A stretch of 64,000 bases of DNA, taken from the NCBI GenBank assembly GCA_014728115.1, contig WJME01000161.1, forward strand, positions 1 to 64,000, written 5' to 3'. How positions within the stretch are numbered: position 1 is the first letter of the stretch; every line of letters begins with the position of its first letter. Below are positions 27,314-37,201 of this stretch, piece by piece. The notes beneath the pieces are model-generated. The model was not told the origin of the DNA and ran no database searches. It saw only the letters and a program-made list of their open reading frames with translations. The translations under genes and the position numbers were made by a program. The stretch comes from Candidatus Zhuqueibacterota bacterium. GTDB taxonomy: Bacteria; Zhuqueibacterota; Zhuqueibacteria; Residuimicrobiales; Oceaniaggregativiventaceae.

Positions 27314-28321
27314 TCAGAAAGAACCGGAGAGAGAGAAGCGATTGACATTACCCAAATAGGACCCCATATCTGTATATGAATAATCGATCGTAAAATCCAC
27401 ACCGCCCAAGTCATATCTCAAACCAAACCCGGCGGCAAGACCTTCTTCGTCATAATTGACCTTGTAACCGGCGCGTAAAGCCAGCATCCCGCGGAACATG
27501 TATTCGGCTCCCAGGTGCAAGCGTTCGCTATAGTCACGAGGGTGAATGGCGTCTGCAGCCAGGGTCAATTGATGCATTTCACTGGCATCGAACACAGAAA
27601 GCACATCCATTGCCAGACCGATAGCAAACGTCAGGGGCATTTGAAAGCTCTCGGTTTCATATTCGATATCCTGGGAAAAATTTCGAATACTCATCGACAA
27701 CCGCAGGTCCTTATAACCGGTATAATAGAGGGTTCCGATATCGAATGCCAGGGCAGAAAGCTCATTGTCGACGGTCTGGGTCTCGGTGGAATTGGGTTTA
27801 CGAATGGTGTTGGAACCCAGACTTTCACTGGCGTATTTGACCTGGCCGCCGATGGAAAGTTTGTCGGTGAATTGTTTGGCATAACCGAGTCCCAGGGCCA
27901 CCCCTCCGGGGGTATAGGTGCCATCCTGAAGATATCCCGCTTCGTTATCAGAGATAATCGTTCTTGGGATATCACCATAATTGACAGTCACCACACTCAC
28001 ACCGAAATGCCCGATTCTGGGGACCGGCAACACAGCAGCCAGGCCGATCTGATTGATATCAGCGATCCAGTTGGTTTGGCTGATAGAGAACGCACCTTTG
28101 TTTGCATGGGTGATCCCGGCCGGATTCCAGAACAACGAATTGGCATCATTGGTCACGGCAACAAAGGCACCCCCCATACCGGCGGCACGGGCTCCGACGT
28201 CGACCTTGAGAAACTGAAATCCGGTCTGAGCCAGTTTTTTCATTTCCTCGGCCGAGGTGATCGAGACGAGTCCGAGGATGAGTAAACAGACGATGAAAAT
28301 ATGAATAAATTTATGTCTCAT
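27314..28321 (-). CDS. PorV/PorQ family outer membrane protein
   Basis: A 335-residue outer membrane beta-barrel of the PorV/PorQ (UPF0164) family. After the signal peptide it has FLKVDVGARAAGMGGAFVAVTNDANSLFWNPAGI, the strong family hallmark, then alternating beta strands to a terminal aromatic (FSLSGSF). PorV helps type IX secretion of sorting-tail proteins, but many FCB-group paralogs accompany TonB receptors. GGAGG precedes the ATG. It is 60 bases after the 644-residue secreted protein gene and closes the TonB unit; a terminator follows. Confidence 0.88.
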   Translation of the reverse strand: MRHKFIHIFIVCLLILGLVSITSAEEMKKLAQTGFQFLKVDVGARAAGMGGAFVAVTNDANSLFWNPAGITHANKGAFSISQTNWIADINQIGLAAVLPVPRIGHFGVSVVTVNYGDIPRTIISDNEAGYLQDGTYTPGGVALGLGYAKQFTDKLSIGGQVKYASESLGSNTIRKPNSTETQTVDNELSALAFDIGTLYYTGYKDLRLSMSIRNFSQDIEYETESFQMPLTFAIGLAMDVLSVFDASEMHQLTLAADAIHPRDYSERLHLGAEYMFRGMLALRAGYKVNYDEEGLAAGFGLRYDLGGVDFTIDYSYTDMGSYLGNVNRFSLSGSF

Positions 28322-28381
28322 TTTATTTGTCCTCCAAACAAGAATGATTGATTGTTCCGATAGTCGATTTCAGAGACATGA

Positions 28382-30316
28382 TTATCTCACCACGGAAAAT
28401 TTGCCGGTCACGGTTCCCATGTCGTTGCCATTGTTGTCCTGGCCTTCGACATGAAAGATGTACAAGCCGCTACGGATTATCTGGTTGCTATCGGTTACCA
28501 GGTTCCAGGATTCATCACCCGTCCCGGAGCTATGTTCAATCGTTTTGATCAAATCACCCGACAGGGTAAAGATTCTGATCGTCCCTTTTGGAGGCAAATT
28601 GACAAACAGAATTTTGTCACGCTCACCGGGAAAGAGATTGATCGAATTGATATTATATGGGTTGGGAACCACTGTTACATTATCGACCACGCTTTCAGCT
28701 TTGCGCACCGGGTGAGCAGGCTCTAAAGTGCGGTTTGTAAACATGCTGCTTTCCAGGGATTCACCGGGATGCAAGCCCCAGGTATTCTGAGTGCCATCAT
28801 CAAATGCAGTCACATAGTAATAGTAAGCAAAACCTCGCCGAACATTGGTATCCACATATTCGTGTACAACCGGGTTGCCTGAAGAGCCACCACATTCATA
28901 AATCATGGTAAAGAGTGAATCATCCTGACCTTCCGAGCGATAAATGCGATAGCCAGAGAAATCATTGACGCCGGTATGGGGGTCAGCCATATTGGAAACA
29001 TCGCTCCATGTGAGCGCAACCTGACCGGGACCCGACTCTACGGTCAGATCCGGTGAAGGAGGTGCTTCAGGAATTTGATAGTCATGTTCCATCGCCCATT
29101 TAGCCAAATTCACTTCCCAGAACAGGGAATCGGCACCTGTACCGGCGATCTGGTTTTTCTCTTCTTCGCTGATGGCACCGCTTTTCCACTGTGCACCTAC
29201 GGATTGACACAGAGATTGGGAAATGCCACCAACAGCTTCAACCAGCACAATATGAATCGAATCGCCATAATCGAGGGTATAGGGACCAAATGACATGGCC
29301 ACATGTTTGGAAGCCAGGGTCGTGGGATCATAGTCCATAGACTTGCGTTGAATTTTGCCTTCACTGATATATCTGTACATGTCCTGATCGGTCGAGCCGC
29401 CGGAATGACTGGGAGAACCCACATAGCTTTCCCATCGCACCGAGGCAGGCATCTCTGTCCAGTTTGAATTGTCTTCGGCTGACTTGTCCACGTGCAAAAC
29501 ACCGAATCCAATATATTGAGGGGCCATCAAATAGCCGTCCGATTGTCTCGGATCATATTGTTCCCCACCTTGCTGTAAAGATTTACCATCGAACATATAG
29601 AGGCACTTGACCGAATCACCTGCTTCAGAGCCGTAATACTCGGCCCAGTCATCACGTGTAATCGAGTGCACCGGGTAATAATCTTCACCTGCACGGCCCG
29701 GTCTGAATTCACCCTGAATGACAAAATAGACACCTTCCAGGGTTTGTTCGCGATCGACGCCGTCCACGAGATCCATTTGACCGGTATTGACGAGCGTATA
29801 ATCCAGAATGATATAATCATAATGATTTTTTTGTGAGGCAGCATAACTACGACGGGTAATCGTGACCCCTGTGCCTGTATTCCATTTGCTTTCGATCATC
29901 TCTTCACAAGGCAGATCAGGATCCACAAAATCATAAGCGGATTCCTCCCATTTTTCACCGACCTCTTCACCATCAACCACGACAGTGGGAGCAGGATACC
30001 GTCGATAGCGTTTGATATGCAGAGGCATATTGTATTCATTTTCATCACTGATATAGGTTCCACCTTCTGCGACATAATGCGAAAAATAATTACCATCCTT
30101 GTCCGTGAAATTTTTCACAGCCACCCAGTGACCGATATCCACGGCATTTTCCTGATAGCCCCACCCGGCAGGCCAGATGGCATCACTTCCGACACCGGAA
30201 TCTTCCATACGTTCCCAGAAACGGCCGATACGATGGTATTTAGTGTCTCTGGCGATAGTTAACAAGGGTATACAAAGCAATATCAAAAGTATCGCAGTCT
30301 TGATTCGTTGAGCCAT
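28382..30316 (-). CDS. Uncharacterised secreted protein paired with TonB receptor
   Basis: A 644-residue exported protein (signal peptide to about residue 22). The N-terminal 400 residues are beta-rich, with many Trp, Tyr and Asp residues and no domain I recognise (for example WPAGWGYQENAVDIGHWVAVKNF). A fibronectin III-like domain follows at about 418-530 (TWSDVSNMADP ... GYRIYRSEGQDDSLF), and a C-terminal FlgD-like/sorting-type region begins VVPNPYN near 553. It lies exactly where a SusD lipoprotein would sit in a Bacteroidetes locus, but it is not SusD-like. A role in binding or presenting the substrate at the surface is an inference from position. Confidence 0.7.
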   Translation of the reverse strand: MAQRIKTAILLILLCIPLLTIARDTKYHRIGRFWERMEDSGVGSDAIWPAGWGYQENAVDIGHWVAVKNFTDKDGNYFSHYVAEGGTYISDENEYNMPLHIKRYRRYPAPTVVVDGEEVGEKWEESAYDFVDPDLPCEEMIESKWNTGTGVTITRRSYAASQKNHYDYIILDYTLVNTGQMDLVDGVDREQTLEGVYFVIQGEFRPGRAGEDYYPVHSITRDDWAEYYGSEAGDSVKCLYMFDGKSLQQGGEQYDPRQSDGYLMAPQYIGFGVLHVDKSAEDNSNWTEMPASVRWESYVGSPSHSGGSTDQDMYRYISEGKIQRKSMDYDPTTLASKHVAMSFGPYTLDYGDSIHIVLVEAVGGISQSLCQSVGAQWKSGAISEEEKNQIAGTGADSLFWEVNLAKWAMEHDYQIPEAPPSPDLTVESGPGQVALTWSDVSNMADPHTGVNDFSGYRIYRSEGQDDSLFTMIYECGGSSGNPVVHEYVDTNVRRGFAYYYYVTAFDDGTQNTWGLHPGESLESSMFTNRTLEPAHPVRKAESVVDNVTVVPNPYNINSINLFPGERDKILFVNLPPKGTIRIFTLSGDLIKTIEHSSGTGDESWNLVTDSNQIIRSGLYIFHVEGQDNNGNDMGTVTGKFSVVR

Positions 30317-30385
30317 TTTAAATCTCCTAGGTTAAACGACCGGTGCATTCCAGTCGAAACAGTTTTCACAAACGCTTGTCTGATC

Positions 30386-33385
30386 TCAGAAACCAAAGCG
30401 TAACCCAAATGTGATCGTTCTGGGCTCATTAGTAAAGAGCAACTGTTCCATTCTCGGCATATCGAGGTAGGGTTTTTCTTCGGTATCCCATTCACCCACC
30501 CGATCTCCTTCTTTGAGAGAACCGAGATAAGCATCCCAACGGGAATTGGGGATGTTTTCATTATTGGGTGCATAAAGGATAAATTTGTTGTTTAACAAAT
30601 TACGAACCTCGACAAATGCACGAAGCCAGGTCGTTTTGCCTATGTAAAATCCTTTACCGATTTGCAGATCAGTGTTGCGAAAATCGACCCACTGCATATT
30701 GTTCTCTACACCTTCACGCTGTTCGGGATTGTAGGTAAAATGATGACCGGCTTCCCAGCGGAAAAGAATATTGGCATTAAAAAACGCTAGAGGATAAACT
30801 CCGGCGATTTGGGGACCGAATTGACGATCAGGCGTCGTAAAATTCAGGCTGGCCCGAAATTTTGGCCGTGCAACAGGCTGTTTCTGGGCCGGATCATAAA
30901 TTCTGGGCGCAACGGTCGGATCTTCATATATTCGGTTAGGACCGATGCGGCCTGATGAAAGCACCATATAATCATAATTGAGAAAACCTGTTAAAAAGCG
31001 TCCGGCGCGTTTTTCAACGCTGATCTCAAATCCCCGAATATCACGGTATCCGTTGTTATCCGGTTGATCGTAACGGATTGACCCGGTGCCATTGCGATAA
31101 TTAATCCAAATCAATTCATTGGTGATATCCTTATAGTAACCGGCAACACGCAGACTGAACTGATCCATAATATTCTGTTCAAAGCCCAATTCATATGCAA
31201 CGGTTTTCTCGAGATCCAGATTCGGATTACCATACTCTTCCAATCGACCCTCATAAGGCCTAGCATACCAATGTTCACGGAACAACCAATCATAGGAAGC
31301 ACGTTGGTAAAAATGGCCATAATTGAAAAACAATTTGGAATTATTACTGATCGGGTGAGAAACTCCGATACGAGGACTGAAAGCAAGCTTGGCATTCACA
31401 GCTGATTTGGGAGCATATTGAAAACTATCCACTTGTGTGGCATAATTATTAATTTCTGTATAGTATACCATGCCCCGATCAAACCAGGGAGAAAAAGGAT
31501 CAGAGGGGTTGAACCATTCATCTCCAGCTTTGGAATAATCCATACGAATCCCTACATTGGCAATCATGCCCTGAAATTCCAATTTGTCCTGCAAATAGGC
31601 ACTCGCAAGGACAGGTGTTTCATCATACCAAAAGCTATGGATCTGACCTTTTTCTGCGCGGTTCTGTCCGAATCGCTGATGAATATCATCCCGATTGATC
31701 TCGATACCAGCCTTGACCTGATTGTATTTATTCACCTGACTGACAAGGCTCGCACGCACGTTCCAGCTCTTCATCCAGGATCGGTCACGACGGGTACCGT
31801 GTCCCGCCACATAATAACCGAGCTGATCTTTGACTCTGAATCCGCCAAACCAACCATAAGGACGTTCATCGAATCCGACTCCGCCGATATTGACGACTGC
31901 GGTGGTGTCGCGTAAACGGTCATGATAAGCATAATAACTGTTTACAACTCGCTGTACATTGACTTCCATATAGGTGGACGGACTGAACACTTTGGTCACT
32001 CTGGCAGCAAACCGACGGCGAATATGATCGACCAAGGTATGACCGGCCACATTAAAGGCCTGGTTATTCAATGTGTACCGCTTGGCCGGATTCTCGATCA
32101 TCCAGTATGAACCCGGTTTGATATCGTTGAATGCACTGGAGATGGTTGACATTTCTCCATATTGACCGTTGACCATAATTTTCAGATCAGAGGCGGGATT
32201 GTACATTAATTTCAAATTGGTGCTGTGATCGCTGTGGATTTCCCGGGGGGAAGGATAGGGATAATCGATACGATCGTTAATATGTGACAACATGAATCCG
32301 GCGTTTTTCAAAAATGGAATCGGACCGGTCAGCGTTGCATCGACATTGATGTCAGGATCATTGGCATAGGGTTGAGGGCGATGCTCATAAGCAAATTGTT
32401 GCATCGCCAGATCAGGACGATTATAGTACGGGTGTTCCGGATCCAGATTGGAAGCGTATTGATTCCAGCCGCCCCAATACTCCTCACCTTCCCATGAAAA
32501 GCCATCCATAGCATAGGGTCCGAGATAGGGATAAAGAATGGAACGAGGATTGGTAAAATCATAATAGTCCTCACCCCAGTGCTTGCGATGAGACGGTGTA
32601 TATTTGATAAACGCACTCCCATTCAAACTCGGTGCACTTGATCCGCCCGTGGGAGTCTTTGTTACGACATTGATCACACCGGATCGAATATCGCCATATT
32701 CGGCGTTGAATCCGCCGGCCAAAACCTGAATCTCTTGCACAGAAGTCAGGCTGATTTTATTACCCTGCACCCCGTCCCGGCGGCGGTCAGAGGTCGACAT
32801 GCCGTCGACACGCCACTCGGTTTCACTTACCATGCCGCCGCGAATACTGATGCCTTCAAATCCCATACCATCGCCCTTTTCCGATGGCACAAAACTTCCA
32901 CCCCAATCGATACCGGCTTGTAACAAGACGGCATCCTGGAGGTTTCTCACAGAAGGAGTATTGACGACGACCTCTTCACTGATACTGAATTCGCTGTGCG
33001 CCACATCCTGCTTGACCACTTCTCGCTCGGCAACGACTGTGACTTCTTCTCCCTCGATCACAGAAGCACTCAGCGCAAAATCCACCCGAATGGTACGGTC
33101 AATCTGAACCACAACATCGGTTTTGCGCATTCTTTCGTAACCGATATAAGAGGCAACCAGACTATAACGTCCAGGGGGTACATTAATAATAAAATAATCT
33201 CCCTCAATATCGGTGGCACCTCCCATGGTGGTTCCTTCGATGACAACATTCACGCCCGGCAGAGGTTCGCCGGTTTCCTCATCAACGATTTTACCCGCAA
33301 CCTTACCTGTGGTGGCAGCAAAGATAATAGACGGAAAAAGTATTCCGAGTATCAAGATGACCATAATTTTCAATTTGTGATCCAT
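30386..33385 (-). CDS. TonB-dependent receptor with carboxypeptidase-like domain
   Basis: A 999-residue outer membrane receptor. Signal peptide 1-24; carboxypeptidase regulatory-like domain at about 28-112 (GKVAGKIVDEETGEPLPGVNVVIEG); plug domain at about 125-235 (ISIRGGMVSETEWRVDGMS, FNAEYGDIRSGVINVVTKTP); beta-barrel to the final FGLRFGF, ending in the aromatic residue used for barrel insertion. It is Oar/SusC-like and should import an oligosaccharide or other large ligand with energy from TonB. AGGAG precedes the ATG at 8 bases. It follows the second GntR gene and heads the TonB-partner-PorV trio. Confidence 0.9.
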   Translation of the reverse strand: MDHKLKIMVILILGILFPSIIFAATTGKVAGKIVDEETGEPLPGVNVVIEGTTMGGATDIEGDYFIINVPPGRYSLVASYIGYERMRKTDVVVQIDRTIRVDFALSASVIEGEEVTVVAEREVVKQDVAHSEFSISEEVVVNTPSVRNLQDAVLLQAGIDWGGSFVPSEKGDGMGFEGISIRGGMVSETEWRVDGMSTSDRRRDGVQGNKISLTSVQEIQVLAGGFNAEYGDIRSGVINVVTKTPTGGSSAPSLNGSAFIKYTPSHRKHWGEDYYDFTNPRSILYPYLGPYAMDGFSWEGEEYWGGWNQYASNLDPEHPYYNRPDLAMQQFAYEHRPQPYANDPDINVDATLTGPIPFLKNAGFMLSHINDRIDYPYPSPREIHSDHSTNLKLMYNPASDLKIMVNGQYGEMSTISSAFNDIKPGSYWMIENPAKRYTLNNQAFNVAGHTLVDHIRRRFAARVTKVFSPSTYMEVNVQRVVNSYYAYHDRLRDTTAVVNIGGVGFDERPYGWFGGFRVKDQLGYYVAGHGTRRDRSWMKSWNVRASLVSQVNKYNQVKAGIEINRDDIHQRFGQNRAEKGQIHSFWYDETPVLASAYLQDKLEFQGMIANVGIRMDYSKAGDEWFNPSDPFSPWFDRGMVYYTEINNYATQVDSFQYAPKSAVNAKLAFSPRIGVSHPISNNSKLFFNYGHFYQRASYDWLFREHWYARPYEGRLEEYGNPNLDLEKTVAYELGFEQNIMDQFSLRVAGYYKDITNELIWINYRNGTGSIRYDQPDNNGYRDIRGFEISVEKRAGRFLTGFLNYDYMVLSSGRIGPNRIYEDPTVAPRIYDPAQKQPVARPKFRASLNFTTPDRQFGPQIAGVYPLAFFNANILFRWEAGHHFTYNPEQREGVENNMQWVDFRNTDLQIGKGFYIGKTTWLRAFVEVRNLLNNKFILYAPNNENIPNSRWDAYLGSLKEGDRVGEWDTEEKPYLDMPRMEQLLFTNEPRTITFGLRFGF

Positions 33386-33493
33386 CTCCTCTTCTCCTAA
33401 TGTTAAAACCGATAGTTAGATCCCCCTTTTGGAATTATGCTGGAAAAACGCCTCCTTTCTCTGAATGGTTTGCATTAATAAAGTGTCATTTGT

Positions 33494-34255
33494 TTAGAAA
33501 CGTCCAGTCAAACTGAACTGTTGTGCTTGCCATATTCGAGCCAGAGAGTTCAACTGTTCCAGGGTCTTGTCGAGATGATCGCGCATCGCCTGAGCAGCCA
33601 TCTCTTCATTCCTGGTTATCAATGCATCTAATATTGTTTTGTGTTCCTGAAGGGCTTTATAAAAGCGTCCATCACGACACGTACTATGTTTCTTTGAAAA
33701 ACGAAGGACATCAGGAGTAATGTATGAAATCAACGAATGAAGGGAAGAATTTCCGCACAGCTCGGAAATTCGAAGATGAAATAAAAGATCCTCTTCCAAG
33801 CCCGATTCACCGGCTTGAACACATGATTCGAACTCGTTGTGGGTGGCTATCAGATGCTTAAAATCATCCTGAGAAGCCCTGCGTGTTGTCAGCCGGGTGG
33901 CAAAGACCTCTAGAAAACAACGGGTTTCAAATAGTGCCAAAAAATCATCTTTTTCGAGCTCGATAATATTGCTGACCAGTCCTTGCAGAGTTTTTATACC
34001 AAGTGAAGCAATACGGGTACCGCTCTGAGGGATTGTTTCCACAATACCGAAAAATTCGAGACGCTGAATAGCTTCCCTCACTTGTCCCCGCCCTACCCCG
34101 AACCGCTCACACAGCTTTCGCTCGGAAGGCAATACATCTCCTGGCTTGAGCACCCCATCCATGATGAGAATCTTGAGCTGATTGATGATCAGATCTCTCG
34201 GTTTGACCATATCAATTCCGTGCAGCTGATTGAGGAATTTTTTACGATTGGGCAT
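33494..34255 (-). CDS. GntR family regulator, FadR/FCD type
   Basis: A 253-residue paralog of the regulator at 20916-21644, alike along its whole length. HTH at about 20-80 (LIINQLKILIMDGVLKPGDVLPSERKLCERFGVGR) and FCD domain with LEEDLLFHLRI, EHKTILDAL and AMRDHLDKT carrying the metal ligands. No clear Shine-Dalgarno precedes the ATG. A perfect TGGTTAACCA palindrome lies about 42 bases upstream. It is the first gene before the TonB-partner-PorV genes (108-base gap), so it likely controls them in answer to a sugar-acid ligand. Confidence 0.88.
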   Translation of the reverse strand: MPNRKKFLNQLHGIDMVKPRDLIINQLKILIMDGVLKPGDVLPSERKLCERFGVGRGQVREAIQRLEFFGIVETIPQSGTRIASLGIKTLQGLVSNIIELEKDDFLALFETRCFLEVFATRLTTRRASQDDFKHLIATHNEFESCVQAGESGLEEDLLFHLRISELCGNSSLHSLISYITPDVLRFSKKHSTCRDGRFYKALQEHKTILDALITRNEEMAAQAMRDHLDKTLEQLNSLARIWQAQQFSLTGRF

Positions 34256-34296
34256 ACTTGGGGAAATTTTTCGAAACTAGTTAATGGTATATGGTT

Positions 34297-34310
34297 ACTG
34301 GTTAACCAGT
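34297..34310. promoter_or_regulatory. GntR/FCD operator palindrome
   Basis: ACTGGTTAACCAGT is a perfect 14-base palindrome with the same TGGTnnACCA core as the operator at 21667-21682. It lies in the leader of the second GntR gene. Confidence 0.7.
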
Positions 34311-34585
34311 CTGTTAATATAATACAATACCAGTACCTGAAAGTCAAGAAAAAAAGCTCATCCAGGATAAAAATATTACGTTATAAATATGAAGATAATT
34401 CATTTAATAACAAAAACAAATCCCGAAAAAAAATAGTGACATCATTAAGGTTAGTCTTGGTTACATTGTTTAAAATAATAAAGGGGGATTACGGTCTGTT
34501 TTGCGGGGTGTCCCTTTGCAAATAAAAAATTTTGGTGCTATATTGGGGTAGGAAAGCGTTATGGGAGTATGATTAGTAAAGATAC

Positions 34586-34616
34586 ACAGCGGTGATTTTA
34601 AACTCATCACCGCTGT
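34586..34616 (-). terminator. Hairpin terminator of the porin gene
   Basis: A perfect 11-base inverted repeat (ACAGCGGTGAT / ATCACCGCTGT) with a 9-base loop, 17 bases past the porin stop codon. The T tract on the minus strand is short and mixed, so it may be a stabilising hairpin instead. Confidence 0.6.
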
Positions 34617-34632
34617 TCATACGTTCCAAAAA

Positions 34633-35739
34633 TCAATAATTGACCTCGACAGCAATTTCGAATGCATGGCTATCGCGGCCTCCCGGCCGGGTCGTGTTGA
34701 GGATATCATAGTCGAGCAAAACTTTGCTGTTGCCCAAAAAATAGTGAGACACTCCCACGATGGTTCGTTCATTATGCCAGCTTCCCGGCCGGGTGTCCTG
34801 CTCCATATAATCATATCGGCCGACGAAATTCCACGAGGTAAAAGGAATCCTGATTTCACTGAAAAATGAATACCCACTATTGTGCAGAGCCTCTCCCATG
34901 TCATCGACATAGGATCCGCTGGAATTGCCCTCGGAGGTAAAACCCATTGCCGTAAAGGTCAGGACAGACGTTTCATAAGACAGATATCCGCCGGACAAAA
35001 CAAAATCGGGTTCAAATTCAACATTTCCCTTTCCGTATATTCCGGTATAACTCAACTGTAATCCGGTCAGTTGGCTGGGAAAAGGTCGAATACTCAGACG
35101 CCCCTCAAAAGATTTATTTCTGTTTTTTTCTATCGCATGATATCCACCACCATTATACACCCCCACAGAAATACTGCCATATCGACCGGGAGAATTTTTG
35201 CTTACTCTATCCTGAAAAGCCTGATCGATCTTTCCCCCCAGCAAGGCAACACAGGTCACTCCATAATCAGCAGAATTGAGAAAGCCGTTTCTCTCCAAAA
35301 ACATGGTGCCCTGAACCCGATACCCATTGATCTGCTGCTGAAAATCCAGCCAGGGCCGGTGCACGAGTCCGAATTCAAAATAGGGATCTGTGAACCAGCC
35401 TATATCATCGAATTTATAGCGCAAATAACAATACTTTAAGCGCATTTCGATATCTCCTTCGCCATCACCTTCCTGATCTACAGAGATATCGGGCGTAATC
35501 CGGCCCGAGAGGTGTTTATTGAACTCTTTTTTAACAGTGATGTATCCCCGTTTTAAAAGAAATTCATTATAAGCTTTAACACCTACCTCGCCTTTTTCAT
35601 ATCCCAGAAACCATTGACCGGAAAGTGAAATCGAAGGATCAGTAAATAATTGAGAATCGTCGCTTTGAGAAAAGCCACAAATCCATAATACGCACACGAT
35701 TCCAAGGGACGCGATGCATCTTTTGACACGGTCTGCCAT
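34633..35739 (-). CDS. Outer membrane porin, OprP/OprO-like barrel
   Basis: A 368-residue beta-barrel with signal peptide (to about residue 25). Alternating strands run through the protein (ISLSGQWFLGYEKGEVGVKAYNEFLLKRGYITVKKEF, YCYLRYKFDDIGWFTDPYFEFGLVHRPW) and the last residue is Tyr (AVEVNY), typical of outer membrane insertion. Layout and spacing resemble phosphate-selective porin-type barrels, though polyphosphate specificity cannot be claimed. It lies upstream of the GntR and TonB unit on the same strand and may let small sugars or ions pass. GAGGGT precedes the ATG. Confidence 0.72.
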   Translation of the reverse strand: MADRVKRCIASLGIVCVLWICGFSQSDDSQLFTDPSISLSGQWFLGYEKGEVGVKAYNEFLLKRGYITVKKEFNKHLSGRITPDISVDQEGDGEGDIEMRLKYCYLRYKFDDIGWFTDPYFEFGLVHRPWLDFQQQINGYRVQGTMFLERNGFLNSADYGVTCVALLGGKIDQAFQDRVSKNSPGRYGSISVGVYNGGGYHAIEKNRNKSFEGRLSIRPFPSQLTGLQLSYTGIYGKGNVEFEPDFVLSGGYLSYETSVLTFTAMGFTSEGNSSGSYVDDMGEALHNSGYSFFSEIRIPFTSWNFVGRYDYMEQDTRPGSWHNERTIVGVSHYFLGNSKVLLDYDILNTTRPGGRDSHAFEIAVEVNY

Positions 35740-35944
35740 TTTACCCTCATAACTTGATATCTACAAACACGCTGGTGCCACCCAAATCCTCGTGCCTGCT
35801 TGTGATTGCGATGATGATCGAAATTAATTTTTAATATATCCATTTGACCTTCAAAATCAAAACATTTCATTCTCGTAAAAAGCATTGAGAATAAAACAAT
35901 TTATTTGTATCTTGACTGCGGACGGAAAAAAATGGAAATCGAGT

Positions 35945-37084
35945 ATGAGTTTTGCACAACACAATTACGCCTCTTCTCGCCCTTTATCTCGCACAACACC
36001 GGATCGCTTGATCAAACAGATACAACAACTGAGCGATACCCCATATCTTGAAGAATTTTTTGATAAACTCCCCACCGTTGTATTGATTCTCAATCGCGAA
36101 CGCCAGATCGTTTTTGCCAACCAGTCATTGCTCGATTTTGTACAAAAAGACAGACGGGACTCTGTGTGCGGTTTCCGACCCGGTGAACTTTTTGAATGTA
36201 TCCATTCTGATGAACATGAACTCGGCTGCGGCATGACCGAATTCTGTCAGGAATGTGGTGCTGCCCGGGCAATCGGATCCAGCCAGCAGGGACGAAGCGA
36301 GATCAAAGAATGCCGCATTTCACAAAAAGACAATACAGTGCTCGAGCTGCGGGTTTGGGCCACGCCTTTTCAACTTAAAGATGAGCACTATACCCTGTTC
36401 TCGATGTCTGATATCAGTCACGAAAAACGACGCAGGGCACTTGAAAGAATCTTTTTTCACGATATTCTGAATACGGCAGGAGGCTTGAAAAGCTTTTCCG
36501 CGCTTTTACTGAACGCCGATAACGACGAACTGGAAGAATATAGCCAGATTATCTCGGAACTCTCGGATCGGTTACTGGAAGAGATCAATGAACAGCGGGA
36601 TCTCCTCGCTGCCGAAAGCGGTGAATTACAACTCGACATACAATCCGTGCAAAGCCGTCATCTTTTGCAGAATCTGGAAAAAACGTTCAAATATGCAGAA
36701 CAAGGGTGTCGACTCGTGATCGAGTCTGCATGCGACGATACGATATTTGAGACCGACCGGGTTCTGCTCAACCGCGTTCTGGTCAATATGATCAAAAATG
36801 CCATCGAAGCGAGTAAATCGGATGACACTGTAACCATCGGCTGCAAGCGCGATAAAGACCATATCATTTTCAAGGTCCACAATTCTTCTCATATCCCCCG
36901 GCCACATCAGCTGCAAATCTTTCAAAGATCATTTACCACCAAAGGAACCGGCCGGGGACTCGGAACCTATAGCATGCAACTGCTCTCTAAAAAATATCTC
37001 AAAGGCCATGTCACCTTTGAATCCACCCCCGAAAAGGGCACAACGTTTTATGCGGCTTTTCCTGTCTCTTTTTATTCATCATGA
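35945..37084 (+). CDS. PAS-domain sensor histidine kinase with Cys cluster
   Basis: A 379-residue cytoplasmic kinase with no transmembrane segment. PAS domain at about 38-155, containing a cluster C85-x9-C95-x5-C101-x2-C104 (GCGMTEFCQECGAARAI). Then the phospho-acceptor His172 in FFHDILN, the N box NMIKNAIEAS at 281-290, and the G box TTKGTGRGLGTYS at 331-343. The Cys pattern recurs in PAS kinases of anaerobic bacteria and may hold metal, heme or a redox switch, so it could sense oxygen, redox or metals. The start at 35945 replaces a weak TTG at 35885. No response regulator is adjacent. Confidence 0.82.
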   Translation: MSFAQHNYASSRPLSRTTPDRLIKQIQQLSDTPYLEEFFDKLPTVVLILNRERQIVFANQSLLDFVQKDRRDSVCGFRPGELFECIHSDEHELGCGMTEFCQECGAARAIGSSQQGRSEIKECRISQKDNTVLELRVWATPFQLKDEHYTLFSMSDISHEKRRRALERIFFHDILNTAGGLKSFSALLLNADNDELEEYSQIISELSDRLLEEINEQRDLLAAESGELQLDIQSVQSRHLLQNLEKTFKYAEQGCRLVIESACDDTIFETDRVLLNRVLVNMIKNAIEASKSDDTVTIGCKRDKDHIIFKVHNSSHIPRPHQLQIFQRSFTTKGTGRGLGTYSMQLLSKKYLKGHVTFESTPEKGTTFYAAFPVSFYSS

Positions 37085-37121
37085 GGAACAAGCCTGGCCT
37101 GTTAGAATCCCCCTGCCCCCT

Positions 37122-37173
37122 TAAAAAAAAAGACCGGCCCGGACACAAAAGCTAGGTCTGTGCCGGCCGGTCT
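37122..37173 (-). terminator. Strong terminator of the repeat-protein gene
   Basis: On the minus strand AGACCGGCC (37165-37173) pairs with GGCCGGTCT (37131-37139), with more pairing inside, followed by nine T. It lies 30 bases beyond the repeat-protein stop; the histidine kinase gene converges from the other side. Confidence 0.85.
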
Positions 37174-37201
37174 GATTCGATTTCAGGGTATATTGTTAAG
37201 G

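Larger units (their letters stand above)
34256..34632. other. AT-rich regulatory intergenic region
   Basis: 377 bases, very AT-rich, without a believable gene. It holds the GntR operator (34297-34310) near its left end and the porin terminator (34586-34616) near its right end. The middle has short A/T runs only. Confidence 0.6.
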
